Below are positions 7,112 through 14,378 of a stretch of DNA of 18,382 nt, one piece after another. Origin of the DNA: CAYMPW01 sp964392725 (GTDB lineage: Archaea > Thermoplasmatota > Thermoplasmata > Methanomassiliicoccales > Methanomethylophilaceae); the NCBI GenBank assembly GCA_964392725.1, contig CAYMPW010000023.1:1-18382 (forward strand), read 5' to 3'. The notes beneath the pieces were generated by a model, which did not search any database, was not told the DNA's origin, and saw nothing but the letters and a program-made list of their open reading frames with translations. The first letter of the stretch is position 1. Each line of letters starts with the position of its first letter. Both the position numbers and the translations under genes were made by a program.

Positions 7112-8014
7112 TCAGAATTTCTCGCCGGTAATGCGCTCGTACATATCTACGTAGAGCTGACTTACTTCATCGATGATATTCTGTGGAAGTGCGGGGATAT
7201 CAGGTTCTTCAAGACCTTTTTCTCTTGCTTCCATAAGTTTCTCGTGGTATCCGGATTCGCGGTAGTGCTGACGAACCATTTCTTTACTGAGCTGTAAGAT
7301 ACGGCCCTGTTCGTATTCTGCTGCATCCCACCAACGGTCCTCATCCAAAGTTCCGAATGTGTCAAGAACAATCAGATTGCGGTTTTCGTCGAATCCGAAT
7401 TCTTTCTTTCCGTCACAGTGAATAAGGTTGTGTTTGGAAACTTCTGCTGCGATGATTTCATCGACTTTGAGAACGGTATCGATAATATTGCTGTATTCAA
7501 AACCGGTAAGTCCCGCAATATCGATTGCTTCTTCGTAAGAAAGCTCACGGTCGACTTCTTCGAGTTTTGTGGTTGCTTCTACATAGGGCTTGGGAAGTTT
7601 TTCTCCCGCTACGATTTCATGACCTTCGGGGAAACCGAGATCTTTTGCGGTAACTGCTCCTTTCTTAACACGATCCATAAGGGATCCTGCGGCGTAATAT
7701 CTGCAGATAATTTCCAAAGGAATGAGATAGTTTTTTGTTCCGGCATCGATGAGATCGTAATCTTCGATGATGTCGACTCTTTTGACTCTCATTCTGTTGG
7801 GTGGCAAATATTCGATAAAGTGATTTTTAATTCCGTTTTTAGCAAGAATCTCAAACCAGTATTTTGCTGTCCTGCAGAGTGTTTCTCCTTTGTGGGGAAT
7901 CTGAGAGGGAATTATTTTGTCAAATACAGAGATGTTATCCGTATACACAAATTCAAGTGTGGAATCATCCACCTTGTACACTTCTTTTACCTTTCCGGTT
8001 CTGATGTGCTCCAT
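7112..8014 (-). CDS. purC: Phosphoribosylaminoimidazole-succinocarboxamide synthase (SAICAR synthetase)
   Basis: This purine-pathway enzyme joins CAIR and aspartate with ATP to give SAICAR. The 300-residue length suits the longer form of the family. Visible landmarks are the N-terminal GKVKEVYKVDD ATP-binding strand, SVFDKIIPSQIPHKGE (29-44), the TKLEEVDRELSYEEA segment (family TK.EEHDR), and HCDGKKEFGFDENRNLIVLDTFGTLDEDRWW, which matches the 'DtKfEFGld...ltPDssRfW' signature. No other pur gene is adjacent. ATG 8014 has no clear ribosome binding site. An AT-rich TATA region at 8061-8078 implies a leader of about 30 nt; TTTAATA about 26 bp upstream would instead give a leaderless mRNA. The gene is convergent with UPF0179. 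Confidence 0.95.
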   Translation of the reverse strand: MEHIRTGKVKEVYKVDDSTLEFVYTDNISVFDKIIPSQIPHKGETLCRTAKYWFEILAKNGIKNHFIEYLPPNRMRVKRVDIIEDYDLIDAGTKNYLIPLEIICRYYAAGSLMDRVKKGAVTAKDLGFPEGHEIVAGEKLPKPYVEATTKLEEVDRELSYEEAIDIAGLTGFEYSNIIDTVLKVDEIIAAEVSKHNLIHCDGKKEFGFDENRNLIVLDTFGTLDEDRWWDAAEYEQGRILQLSKEMVRQHYRESGYHEKLMEAREKGLEEPDIPALPQNIIDEVSQLYVDMYERITGEKF

Positions 8015-8060
8015 AGTTCTGCGATTGAATGTCGCGTATTAAATCTTTGTTAGAAATCTA

Positions 8061-8078
8061 AAATTATAGATATAATTT
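8061..8078 (-). promoter_or_regulatory. Palindromic AT-box upstream of purC
   Basis: AAATTATA and TATAATTT form a perfect inverted repeat around GA. On the minus strand it contains a TATA-like element about 55-60 bp before ATG 8014. It is promoter core by position; a repressor site is possible but unsupported. Confidence 0.35.
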
Positions 8079-8146
8079 TTATCGGTACGGTGGAAAATGG
8101 AAATAAAATGGATTTAAGATGTTTTATTGGTGTTTAAGAAAAAACA

Positions 8147-8165
8147 GAGGGAGTGCCAGTCCCTC
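8147..8165 (-). terminator. Intrinsic-type terminator of the 798-aa surface protein gene
   Basis: GAGGGA and TCCCTC form a perfect 6-bp stem with a 7-base loop, 11 bases past the stop codon at 8176. On the minus strand it is followed by TGTTTTTTC. Confidence 0.75.
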
Positions 8166-8175
8166 ATTTTGGAGT

Positions 8176-10572
8176 TTAAATTTTACCTTTGTTTATCAAA
8201 GCATACGCAAGGATTGCAAGAACCGCAACAGCTACGGCTGCTATTGCTATCAAAACCGTTGCTGTTCCATTATCGGATGGGCCGGATGCGGTTTTGGTTA
8301 CATTGATATAAACTTCCGAATCGGCAGTTACATCCCTGAGAACGTAAGATCCGCCTCCGAAATAATCAATGGTTCCGTTGGAAGACCAAACGTTTCCGAG
8401 TTCGTATCCTTCTTCAACAAAGATGTTGAAAGGAAGTTTATCAGTGATGTATACGGAATTATACCTTACGGAAAATCCTTCACCCGTGGGGAAAGTTACT
8501 TTGTACAAAGTCGTAGGCGGATCCGATGAACTTACAACAACGAATTTAGAGTTGTGATTAACTTCGAAAGTTACGGAGTCTGAAGTACTGGAAATAATAT
8601 TCATTTCTTCATATGTTCCATCTAAATAGAAATACACCTTGCTATTGGATCCTGTAGCAGGAAGTGTAACAGTCAATAACGTTCCACTGGGAATTCCCAG
8701 AACTTCAACATCATATGTCGTCCCACCAACCTCGGATACCATGTCGAATTTTTTCATACTCACAATGATATTGGCTGTAGAAGGTATAGTTTCAACAGGA
8801 ATAGAAACACCCATGCCTCCTGCAAGTTCAATTTCAATTGGTTTTGTAGGCGGTGATGAATATTTTATCGCAACAATGGAAGAATCGGGTTTGGAAACTA
8901 CTGGATTATCAACATCCAATTCATCATATTGAATTGTTTTACCCGATGTTACATCAACCTTGTCCACATTATCTCCAGCATATTCACCGTTTACAACGAT
9001 TTTATTTTCAGATGCACTCAATGTAATTTCACCAACATCCAAAAGATATCCGGACTCGGATATTGTGAAACTTGTATTGTTGCTTTTAAGTTCACCTTCA
9101 TTCAACAAAGTTCCATTTACAGTGATTGTTCCATCGTTAATGATCTTGCCTTCGTTATTCAAAGTCCCTAAAACTGTTAAAGTTTCACCGGAACTTATTT
9201 TGAAGATATCTTCCTCTCTTTCAAGTGATAAATTATCCAACTTCAAATTCACATTGGTAGCTGTATAACCGTCAGTGGGTTCAAAGATGCTTGCAGATAT
9301 TCCAAGGAAGTTGAAATCATTTGACTCAAATACTAATTCCGCATCGATATCGGATATTGTATGACCTGTTCCTCCCAACAATCCCACAACTGCCGCAATA
9401 CCAACGCCATCTGTCTTTTCTGATGCACCGTTATGTGCAGATAAAATTCCTCCGATGCTTACATCAGAAATCGTAATCTTATTATCTCCGACCTGGCCGA
9501 ATACACCGCCTACAGTAGCAATTGATCTACTCTCTCCAGTATATCCATTATTACTGGAAATAGATGTGATTTTTCTATCTGGGTCATTCACATTTACATT
9601 ACAATTCGATACCAAGCTGTCATCATTCCCATTGCTCAGGAATCCATATATTCCTCCGACATAAGATCTGTATGATTCTCCGGAAATATCAGCAATAACT
9701 GTACATCCATTGATTTCGGTCTTGTTACTGCCGTCTCCGCCGTATCCCGCAATACCTCCAACTTCGGCATTTAATACAGCTTTTCCAATGATTTTTCCTG
9801 TATATGTACAATCATTAATCGCCGCTGCTGTGAAATATCCGACCATTCCGCCTGCAAATACTTTTGAATTAGCACCAAAATCCGGAGAAGTCCATTGACT
9901 TTCACAATCCAAAGTTACAGTGGAATCACAATCCGTCAGGTTCGTAACACCGCCGGTATAACCGATTATGCCTCCTGCATAAACACTGGATCCGGAATCC
10001 GCATCTACTTTCGTAGCCTTAGCAACAACGGAACCCGAGGAATCAGTATTGTTGAAAGTACTTGCATTCGCATAACCTGCGATTGCACCTATGTTCAATG
10101 CGTTTGTTCCCTGATAATTATCAATGAGAATGTCAACTTCCACCGCAACATCATTTATCGTTGCATTGGAAACATATCCAAACAAACCAACGTGTTGAAT
10201 TAAATCGCTTGTTATGTTTAAATTAGAAATTTCATTGTTTCCACCATCGAATGTTCCTGAAAAATTGTTGGAACTTGTTCCGATGGGCACCCATTCGGTG
10301 ATTGTAAGATCGATGGAAGTACCGAGTGTTACTGTTTTACCGGCAAAATTTACTGCGGTTTTTCCATCAGTTCCATTAACAAGATTTGCGAATCCCAGCA
10401 AATCTCCTTCGTTAGAAATTGTAAAAGTAGTTTCGGTTCCATCCCCATACCATTCATATGTTGCTACGGGGCCATCGGCTTCAACTTCAGAGTCTGTTAC
10501 GATGATGCCGACGACCGTAAGCATCAGCATCGCTGATGCTATTGACATTATAATTTTCAATTTATTAACCAT
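8176..10572 (-). CDS. Membrane-anchored surface protein with GLUG repeats
   Basis: A 798-residue exported protein. MVNKLKIIMSIASAMLMLTVVGIIV is a signal peptide, followed by an acidic stretch. Residues about 40-420 contain a GLUG-type beta-helix region: TFDGGNNEISNLNI, then HVGLFGYVSNATINDV, YAGGIIGYTGGVTNLTDC, FAGGMVGYFTAAAINDC, VGGIAGYGG and related units, eight or so in all. Residues about 470-530 hold short Asn/Gly repeats (NNEGKIINDGTITVNGTLLNEG). Residues 559-798 form a module homologous to the tail of the 786-aa protein at 10974, ending in a transmembrane helix (VLIAIAAVAVAVLAILAYALI) and KGKI. It is probably displayed outside the cell as an adhesin or envelope protein. I start at ATG 10572, which has AGGGTA nearby; its first 8 bases overlap an upstream 63-codon ORF. 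Transcription ends at the hairpin at 8147. Confidence 0.9.
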   Translation of the reverse strand: MVNKLKIIMSIASAMLMLTVVGIIVTDSEVEADGPVATYEWYGDGTETTFTISNEGDLLGFANLVNGTDGKTAVNFAGKTVTLGTSIDLTITEWVPIGTSSNNFSGTFDGGNNEISNLNITSDLIQHVGLFGYVSNATINDVAVEVDILIDNYQGTNALNIGAIAGYANASTFNNTDSSGSVVAKATKVDADSGSSVYAGGIIGYTGGVTNLTDCDSTVTLDCESQWTSPDFGANSKVFAGGMVGYFTAAAINDCTYTGKIIGKAVLNAEVGGIAGYGGDGSNKTEINGCTVIADISGESYRSYVGGIYGFLSNGNDDSLVSNCNVNVNDPDRKITSISSNNGYTGESRSIATVGGVFGQVGDNKITISDVSIGGILSAHNGASEKTDGVGIAAVVGLLGGTGHTISDIDAELVFESNDFNFLGISASIFEPTDGYTATNVNLKLDNLSLEREEDIFKISSGETLTVLGTLNNEGKIINDGTITVNGTLLNEGELKSNNTSFTISESGYLLDVGEITLSASENKIVVNGEYAGDNVDKVDVTSGKTIQYDELDVDNPVVSKPDSSIVAIKYSSPPTKPIEIELAGGMGVSIPVETIPSTANIIVSMKKFDMVSEVGGTTYDVEVLGIPSGTLLTVTLPATGSNSKVYFYLDGTYEEMNIISSTSDSVTFEVNHNSKFVVVSSSDPPTTLYKVTFPTGEGFSVRYNSVYITDKLPFNIFVEEGYELGNVWSSNGTIDYFGGGSYVLRDVTADSEVYINVTKTASGPSDNGTATVLIAIAAVAVAVLAILAYALINKGKI

Positions 10573-10756
10573 AATACCCTTCTGTCGAACACAAGTTCGA
10601 TCCAAAATTCTTAAAAAAGAGATAACGTGAAACGTAGACGTTTACACTCTCTATTCTGAAAACGTCGCTAAAAGCTTCGTTCATGCACTCGAATACTGTT
10701 CTGTAATCAAAGGAAGCGGATGCTTCCTGTAGTCTGGTTAGCTTTGCTAGATTCAT
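10565..10756 (-). CDS. 63-codon upstream ORF (possible leader peptide)
   Basis: A short frame beginning MNLAKLTRLQEASASFDYRT and ending STEGYYG. ATG 10756 follows GAGGGATCTCT, and a TATA box (10786-10795) lies about 35 bp upstream, so this ORF would be the first thing translated on the surface-protein mRNA. Its TAA overlaps the first codons of the 798-aa gene (overlap of 8 bases), a geometry typical of translational coupling. I find no recognisable domain, signal peptide or membrane segment. The same RNA contains several short hairpins, so the segment could instead be a structured 5' leader with an accidental frame. It mirrors the downstream operon, where a regulator ORF overlaps the start of the 786-aa surface protein. 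Confidence 0.4.
   Translation of the reverse strand: MNLAKLTRLQEASASFDYRTVFECMNEAFSDVFRIESVNVYVSRYLFFKNFGSNLCSTEGYYG
10711..10728 (-). other. Hairpin in the leader of the 798-aa surface gene
   Basis: AGGAAGC and GCTTCCT form a perfect 7-bp stem with a GGAT loop. Nearby on the same transcript are weaker pairings: TAGC with GCTA at about 10738-10749, AAACGT with ACGTTT at about 10630-10643, and CGAAC with GTTCG at about 10587-10600. Together they suggest structured RNA. Confidence 0.35.
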
Positions 10757-10785
10757 AGAGATCCCTCGCAAGGACGAGTTGTGAA

Positions 10786-10795
10786 GTATATAATA
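10786..10795 (-). promoter_or_regulatory. TATA box of the 798-aa surface protein operon
   Basis: The minus strand reads TATTATATAC. It predicts a transcript start about 10 bases before ATG 10756. No other TATA element closer to ATG 10572 looks as good, so the 63-codon ORF region should be part of the mRNA. Confidence 0.5.
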
Positions 10796-10884
10796 GCTAC
10801 GAAAACCGTTAGAAATTGAATTTTTGATACAAAATCATTGAAAAATGAGGTTTTTTGTATATTTATGTCCAAAAATAAAAGAAA

Positions 10885-10909
10885 AATGTTATTTTTATGG
10901 AATAACATT
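10885..10909 (-). terminator. Second terminator-like hairpin behind the 786-aa gene
   Basis: AATGTTATT and AATAACATT make a perfect 9-bp AU stem with a 7-base loop, followed on the minus strand by TTTTTCTTTTATTTTT. It would back up the GC-rich hairpin at 10938 and insulate the next operon. Confidence 0.5.
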
Positions 10910-10937
10910 CCGAAAAAAAAAGTGAAAGAAAAAAGGT

Positions 10938-10956
10938 GAGGGGTGGTTTTCCCCTC
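10938..10956 (-). terminator. Intrinsic-type terminator of the 786-aa surface protein gene
   Basis: GAGGGG and CCCCTC form a perfect 6-bp stem with a 7-base loop, 18 bases past the stop codon at 10974. On the minus strand it is followed by CACCTTTTTTC and further T-runs. Confidence 0.75.
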
Positions 10957-10973
10957 GTTTATTGTTTTGTGGT

Positions 10974-13334
10974 TTAACTTCTCTTTACCAATGCGTATGC
11001 AAGGATTGAGAGAACAACAACCGCCAATGCTGCGACTGCAACGAGAACTGTTTCCGTTCCGTTATCATCTGAGCCTGATGTTGTTTTGGTTACGTTTACG
11101 TATACGTGAGAATCGGATGTTACGTTCTTGAGAATGTATGATCCTCCTCCCATGTATTGGACTTCTCCGTTGGATGCGTAAACGTTTCCGAGAGTGTATC
11201 CTTCTTCAACAAAGATTGAGAACGGAAGTTCGTTTGTTATTGTTGTTGAATTGTAACGTACGCTGTATCCTTCGCCTGATGGGAAGGTTACTTTGTGTGT
11301 CGTTGAAGGATCTGCTGTGGATACGACTGCGAATTCGGAGTTGTGGTTAACTTCGAAAGTTACCGATGAAGTTGTCCTTTCTATTACGATTACCGATCCG
11401 TCATCTACAACTTTTCCATTAACAACATAGAAAACATCACAGGTTGCATCGGGTGCGGGAAGTGTGAATGTTAACTTTGTTCCTGCTTTGATTCCCTGAA
11501 CATCAACCGAATATACTTTTCCGCCTACTTCTGCAGTATTGTTTGACGGAGTCATAGCAATAAGAACAGGAGTGTTCGCAGTAAGACTGGTTGAAGGTAT
11601 CTTCACGCTCATTGAACCTGCGAGATCTACGTTAAGGTTCTTTGATGGATCTGTTGCTACATCTGTAGGTGTAAACTTTACTGCGGATGCTTCGGGTTTT
11701 GAAATTTCAACATCATCTTCGAAATCTGTTACTCCGGCATCGACAGGTTCTATTTCTTTTCCTTCTTCTACCATTCCGGTAATTTCGGTTCCGATGAAGA
11801 TGTTCTTGTTGGTTATTGTTCCCTCAGAATTCTTAGTAAAATCACTTGTATTGTTGATAAGTGTTCCGTAATTGGTGAATTTACCATCTGCGGTAGTTAT
11901 AGTAACTGTTCCGTTGTTTGTTAATGTCCCATAGTTATCGAATGTTTTTGAATTCAATAAAGTGCCATTTACAGAGAAAGATCCGTTGTTGGTTACTGTT
12001 CCATTGTTGATAATTTTACTTCCACTCGGAATTACAATATTTGTCCCAGCACCAATATTCCAAGTTTCCCCATTGCCAATGGTATAGTTTCTAGCAACAT
12101 CAATACTATCTGTACCTACATCATACGCTAAAATAGTATATCCTTTTAAATCTAAATCGATAGATGTCTTACTTAAGGAATCTGTTCTATCATCCCACGG
12201 GTTTTGTTTTGTCCAATTTGAGCCACCAAGATAAATTTTTTCAATATCCAATCCCTCTTCTATAGTGAAATCAATCTTATCAAATATTGCGTTCGGTCCT
12301 CCATCAGTACTTGTTGATCCTGTTAAAGCACCGATTGTAACAATTGTATTACTTTGGGAACTCACGTTCTTTACACTAATCGTTGCTTCACCTACATGAC
12401 CTCTATTTCCAGCACTAATCGATCCAATAGTTCCACCATCTACAACAACTGCTGATCTCTCGGTGTATCCATTCACACCACCTGCTATAACATTCACATT
12501 GGAATCTTTAACACTCACATGTGATTCTCCAACCCATGTGTATCCTGACCATCCTCCACCATAGACGTACGCAGTATTTTCATTACTGGTCACATTTTCT
12601 AAAGAAATTGTACCTCCTTTTACAACATTATACCAATCTGATGAGTTTGTACTATCTGATTCACATTGAGGAGAACTATCAAATCCTCCAATAGATACGT
12701 ATCCCCACTTTCCTACATTTGTACTCTTTATATTGGTTGTAACTTTCTCTACAATACATTTTCCATGGTTTATTGAATCACTACTATGCGTGGATATACT
12801 TCCGGATATAAGTTCAGAAAAACTACCCCCTGTAATATCTATATTTACTTCTTCAATTGTATTGGAATAACCAGTCTTAACTAAACTACCACCTACAATT
12901 ATATTCACAGTCCCGCCTTCCATCAGAATATTCGTAGTTGTGTAACTTGATGTGTTTGATCCAACACATGATCCTCCAAATATCCATTTGACATCCTTAT
13001 ATCCAACATATGCTGTTTGCTCGTTCTCTTCCCAAAGAATATATGCGGTAGCACCAGAAGGAGAAGTATATCCATTCAGTGTGTATTCTATTGCACCGTT
13101 GGGAATTGTACTCACAATCGTAATAGGTGTACCATTAGCAAAAATTCCAATAAATTTTGTCTTTGTATTTGCCTCGTATGTTTCATACGATACCAACTTT
13201 GACTCGGGTTTATCTGCATCAACCTGCTCCTCGGAACTGACTGATGTTATCCCGACAACCGCAACCGCCATCATCAAAGCTACGGCTGCGAAGGCCATTA
13301 AAACTTTCATATTCACTTTTGTATTATTTTTCAT
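10974..13334 (-). CDS. Membrane-anchored surface protein, paralogue of the 798-aa protein by its tail
   Basis: A 786-residue exported protein. The signal peptide includes KVLMAFAAVALMMAVAVVGI and ends near VDADKPES. Residues about 110-370 are Gly/Ser/Asn-rich beta strands with repeated 'GG' turns (ILMEGGTVNIIVGGSLV, VDITGGSFSELISGS-like, VVVDGGTIGSISAGNRG), as in beta-helix adhesins, but no GLUG units. Residues about 440-520 carry NNGTVTNNGSF-type repeats. Residues 544-786 match the tail of the 798-aa protein (SVTFEVNHNS, PFSIFVEEGY, GGGSYILKNVT) and end in a transmembrane helix (TVLVAVAALAVVVLSILAYAL) and VKRS. Many N-x-S/T sites suggest N-glycosylation. ATG 13334 follows GGAGGATATTTT, and its ATGA overlaps the stop codon of the regulator gene upstream, so the two are coupled. 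Confidence 0.9.
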   Translation of the reverse strand: MKNNTKVNMKVLMAFAAVALMMAVAVVGITSVSSEEQVDADKPESKLVSYETYEANTKTKFIGIFANGTPITIVSTIPNGAIEYTLNGYTSPSGATAYILWEENEQTAYVGYKDVKWIFGGSCVGSNTSSYTTTNILMEGGTVNIIVGGSLVKTGYSNTIEEVNIDITGGSFSELISGSISTHSSDSINHGKCIVEKVTTNIKSTNVGKWGYVSIGGFDSSPQCESDSTNSSDWYNVVKGGTISLENVTSNENTAYVYGGGWSGYTWVGESHVSVKDSNVNVIAGGVNGYTERSAVVVDGGTIGSISAGNRGHVGEATISVKNVSSQSNTIVTIGALTGSTSTDGGPNAIFDKIDFTIEEGLDIEKIYLGGSNWTKQNPWDDRTDSLSKTSIDLDLKGYTILAYDVGTDSIDVARNYTIGNGETWNIGAGTNIVIPSGSKIINNGTVTNNGSFSVNGTLLNSKTFDNYGTLTNNGTVTITTADGKFTNYGTLINNTSDFTKNSEGTITNKNIFIGTEITGMVEEGKEIEPVDAGVTDFEDDVEISKPEASAVKFTPTDVATDPSKNLNVDLAGSMSVKIPSTSLTANTPVLIAMTPSNNTAEVGGKVYSVDVQGIKAGTKLTFTLPAPDATCDVFYVVNGKVVDDGSVIVIERTTSSVTFEVNHNSEFAVVSTADPSTTHKVTFPSGEGYSVRYNSTTITNELPFSIFVEEGYTLGNVYASNGEVQYMGGGSYILKNVTSDSHVYVNVTKTTSGSDDNGTETVLVAVAALAVVVLSILAYALVKRS

Positions 13335-14098
13335 AAAATATCCTCCGCATTTTGATCTGATTTCAAAAATCCGAACATTCTCAAAACACGTGTTCCTTTA
13401 TCCGTCGGAATATATTCCCACGAACTCGGTCTTTTACGGATCCAACCCAATTCCAACAACGGGTCGATGTAATGTCTTTTGTAATACATCGCTTCCTTTT
13501 GCCTGAAATCAGTCTTATCACTGTTTTCTCTTTCAGAATAAGACCAAATTTCTCTCTCTTTCAGAATCTTGATTATCTCTTTGGAAACATGAGAATACTT
13601 ATTGACGCAAACTTCGTTCAAAACCGACAAAGTCTTCATCAACTCGGTATCCAGACATCCGTCCGCAAAAGACGGAATCTCTTCGAAAAGAATCTCTTCT
13701 TCCCTATTCTTAGAAATAATAATCTTTATGTTCTTTGACATAAAAGATGCGGATACGGCAGCAGCTGTAAATTCAGGAGTTGTTCCCGAAATAAGAACAT
13801 CAATTTCCGACTTCTCGGAACGTGTAATTTCCATAATTTCAAAAAGAACGTCATCGAAATTACTCAAATCAACACATACATTCCGAATCTCATTCCCGTT
13901 TAATTGAGAATTATTTCCAAAAATGTATGCTTTATTTGGTTTTAAAAAATCCAAAACACTGCTGTCGAAAGAATCTACCGCCAAGATAGTTTCTTTTTTC
14001 AGATCGAGAGAGTCCTCTTCAAGATATGATTCCGATTCTGGAAACGAGAGTGCATTTGCCCCCCCCCCAATTAGATTATTCTTGAGTTGGCATCCCAT
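13331..14098 (-). CDS. Putative CARF-like/winged-helix regulator with a G10 tract near its 5' end
   Basis: A 255-residue soluble protein. Residues about 38-140 look like a Rossmann-type ligand-sensing domain of the CARF/HFX_2341 (DUF6293-like) class: strand TILAVDSF, strand KAYIFGNN, then IDVLISGTTPEFTAAAVSASFM, which resembles the 'GGT...aaa' loop of CARF proteins. Residues about 170-250 form a winged helix (KEIIKILKEREIW, KRHYIDPLLELGWI, WEYIPTDKGTRVLRMFGF). CARF-HTH proteins usually respond to a nucleotide and regulate transcription; here there is no CRISPR locus and the coupled gene encodes a surface protein. ATG 14098 is supported by a TATA box 33 bp upstream (nearly leaderless mRNA) and by the lack of another in-frame ATG before residue 80. 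Residues 1-37 precede the fold and include the GGG encoded by ten G bases. The domain assignment is by eye and moderate. Confidence 0.75.
   Translation of the reverse strand: MGCQLKNNLIGGGANALSFPESESYLEEDSLDLKKETILAVDSFDSSVLDFLKPNKAYIFGNNSQLNGNEIRNVCVDLSNFDDVLFEIMEITRSEKSEIDVLISGTTPEFTAAAVSASFMSKNIKIIISKNREEEILFEEIPSFADGCLDTELMKTLSVLNEVCVNKYSHVSKEIIKILKEREIWSYSERENSDKTDFRQKEAMYYKRHYIDPLLELGWIRKRPSSWEYIPTDKGTRVLRMFGFLKSDQNAEDIL
14059..14068 (-). repeat. G10 homopolymer inside the regulator's 5' coding region
   Basis: Ten consecutive G on the coding strand span codons 11-14 of the 255-codon regulator. With ten bases the frame is open to the stop codon at 13331. With eleven it meets TGA about 17 codons later, and with nine about 23 codons later. 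No comparable G or C run occurs elsewhere in this AT-rich window. Confidence 0.9.
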
Positions 14099-14126
14099 TT
14101 AATCATGTAGCTAATTGCCTAATTTT

Positions 14127-14136
14127 CTATATAATC
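14127..14136 (-). promoter_or_regulatory. TATA box of the regulator-surface protein operon
   Basis: The minus strand reads GATTATATAG, centred about 33 bp before ATG 14098. It predicts an RNA beginning about 6 bases before the start codon, so the regulator is probably translated from a nearly leaderless mRNA. This fixes the start upstream of the G tract. Confidence 0.55.
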
Positions 14137-14246
14137 AATAGAATGTTATTTTTTCAAGATTTTTCAGATACACATTGTCATGTAAATCGGGATGTGAATG
14201 ATACCTTCGTCAAAAATCTAAATAATTATTATGCTAGGTATACATT

Positions 14247-14355
14247 TCCCGGAATTGGAAAACACTGTTTTACTCCTATCCCCGGAATTGGAAAACCGTA
14301 TTTTGATACTATCCCCGGAATTGGAAAATGGCATTTTACCCCTTTTCCCGGAATT
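14247..14355. repeat. 33-bp direct tandem repeats, three full units plus a partial one
   Basis: The core CCCGGAATTGGAAAA begins at 14248, 14281 and 14314, and a partial copy (CCCGGAATT) at 14347: an exact 33-bp period. After each full core comes a five-base variable spacer and then TTTT, so every unit holds AAAA-N5-TTTT. In units 1 and 3 the spacer extends the pairing (AAAACA with TGTTTT, AAAATG with CATTTT). The array lies between the end of the ATPase gene and the regulator promoter. It is too short and regular for CRISPR and has no unique 30-base spacers. Confidence 0.85.
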
Positions 14356-14378
14356 CTCGACCGAGCATTACCAAGCAA

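Noticed and set aside
7418..8053. 211-codon ORF antisense to purC
   Set aside because: It lies opposite a clear purC gene, is rich in Cys and Phe typical of antisense shadows, and has no ribosome binding site.
10622..10756. A tRNA or known riboswitch in the surface-gene leader
   Set aside because: The hairpins do not form a cloverleaf, and I see no recognisable riboswitch core.
12952..13506. 184-codon plus-strand ORF opposite the start of the 786-aa surface gene
   Set aside because: It crosses two real genes that are joined by a coupled start, and has no promoter or ribosome binding site.
14059..14068. G10 tract as a plain sequencing or assembly error
   Set aside because: Length errors are possible, but the printed length keeps the frame open with a TATA-supported start, so I kept it as a finding with read-level checking advised.
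14247..14355. CRISPR array
   Set aside because: The period is 33 bp in total with only about 16 variable bases per unit. There are no 30-40 base unique spacers and no cas genes.
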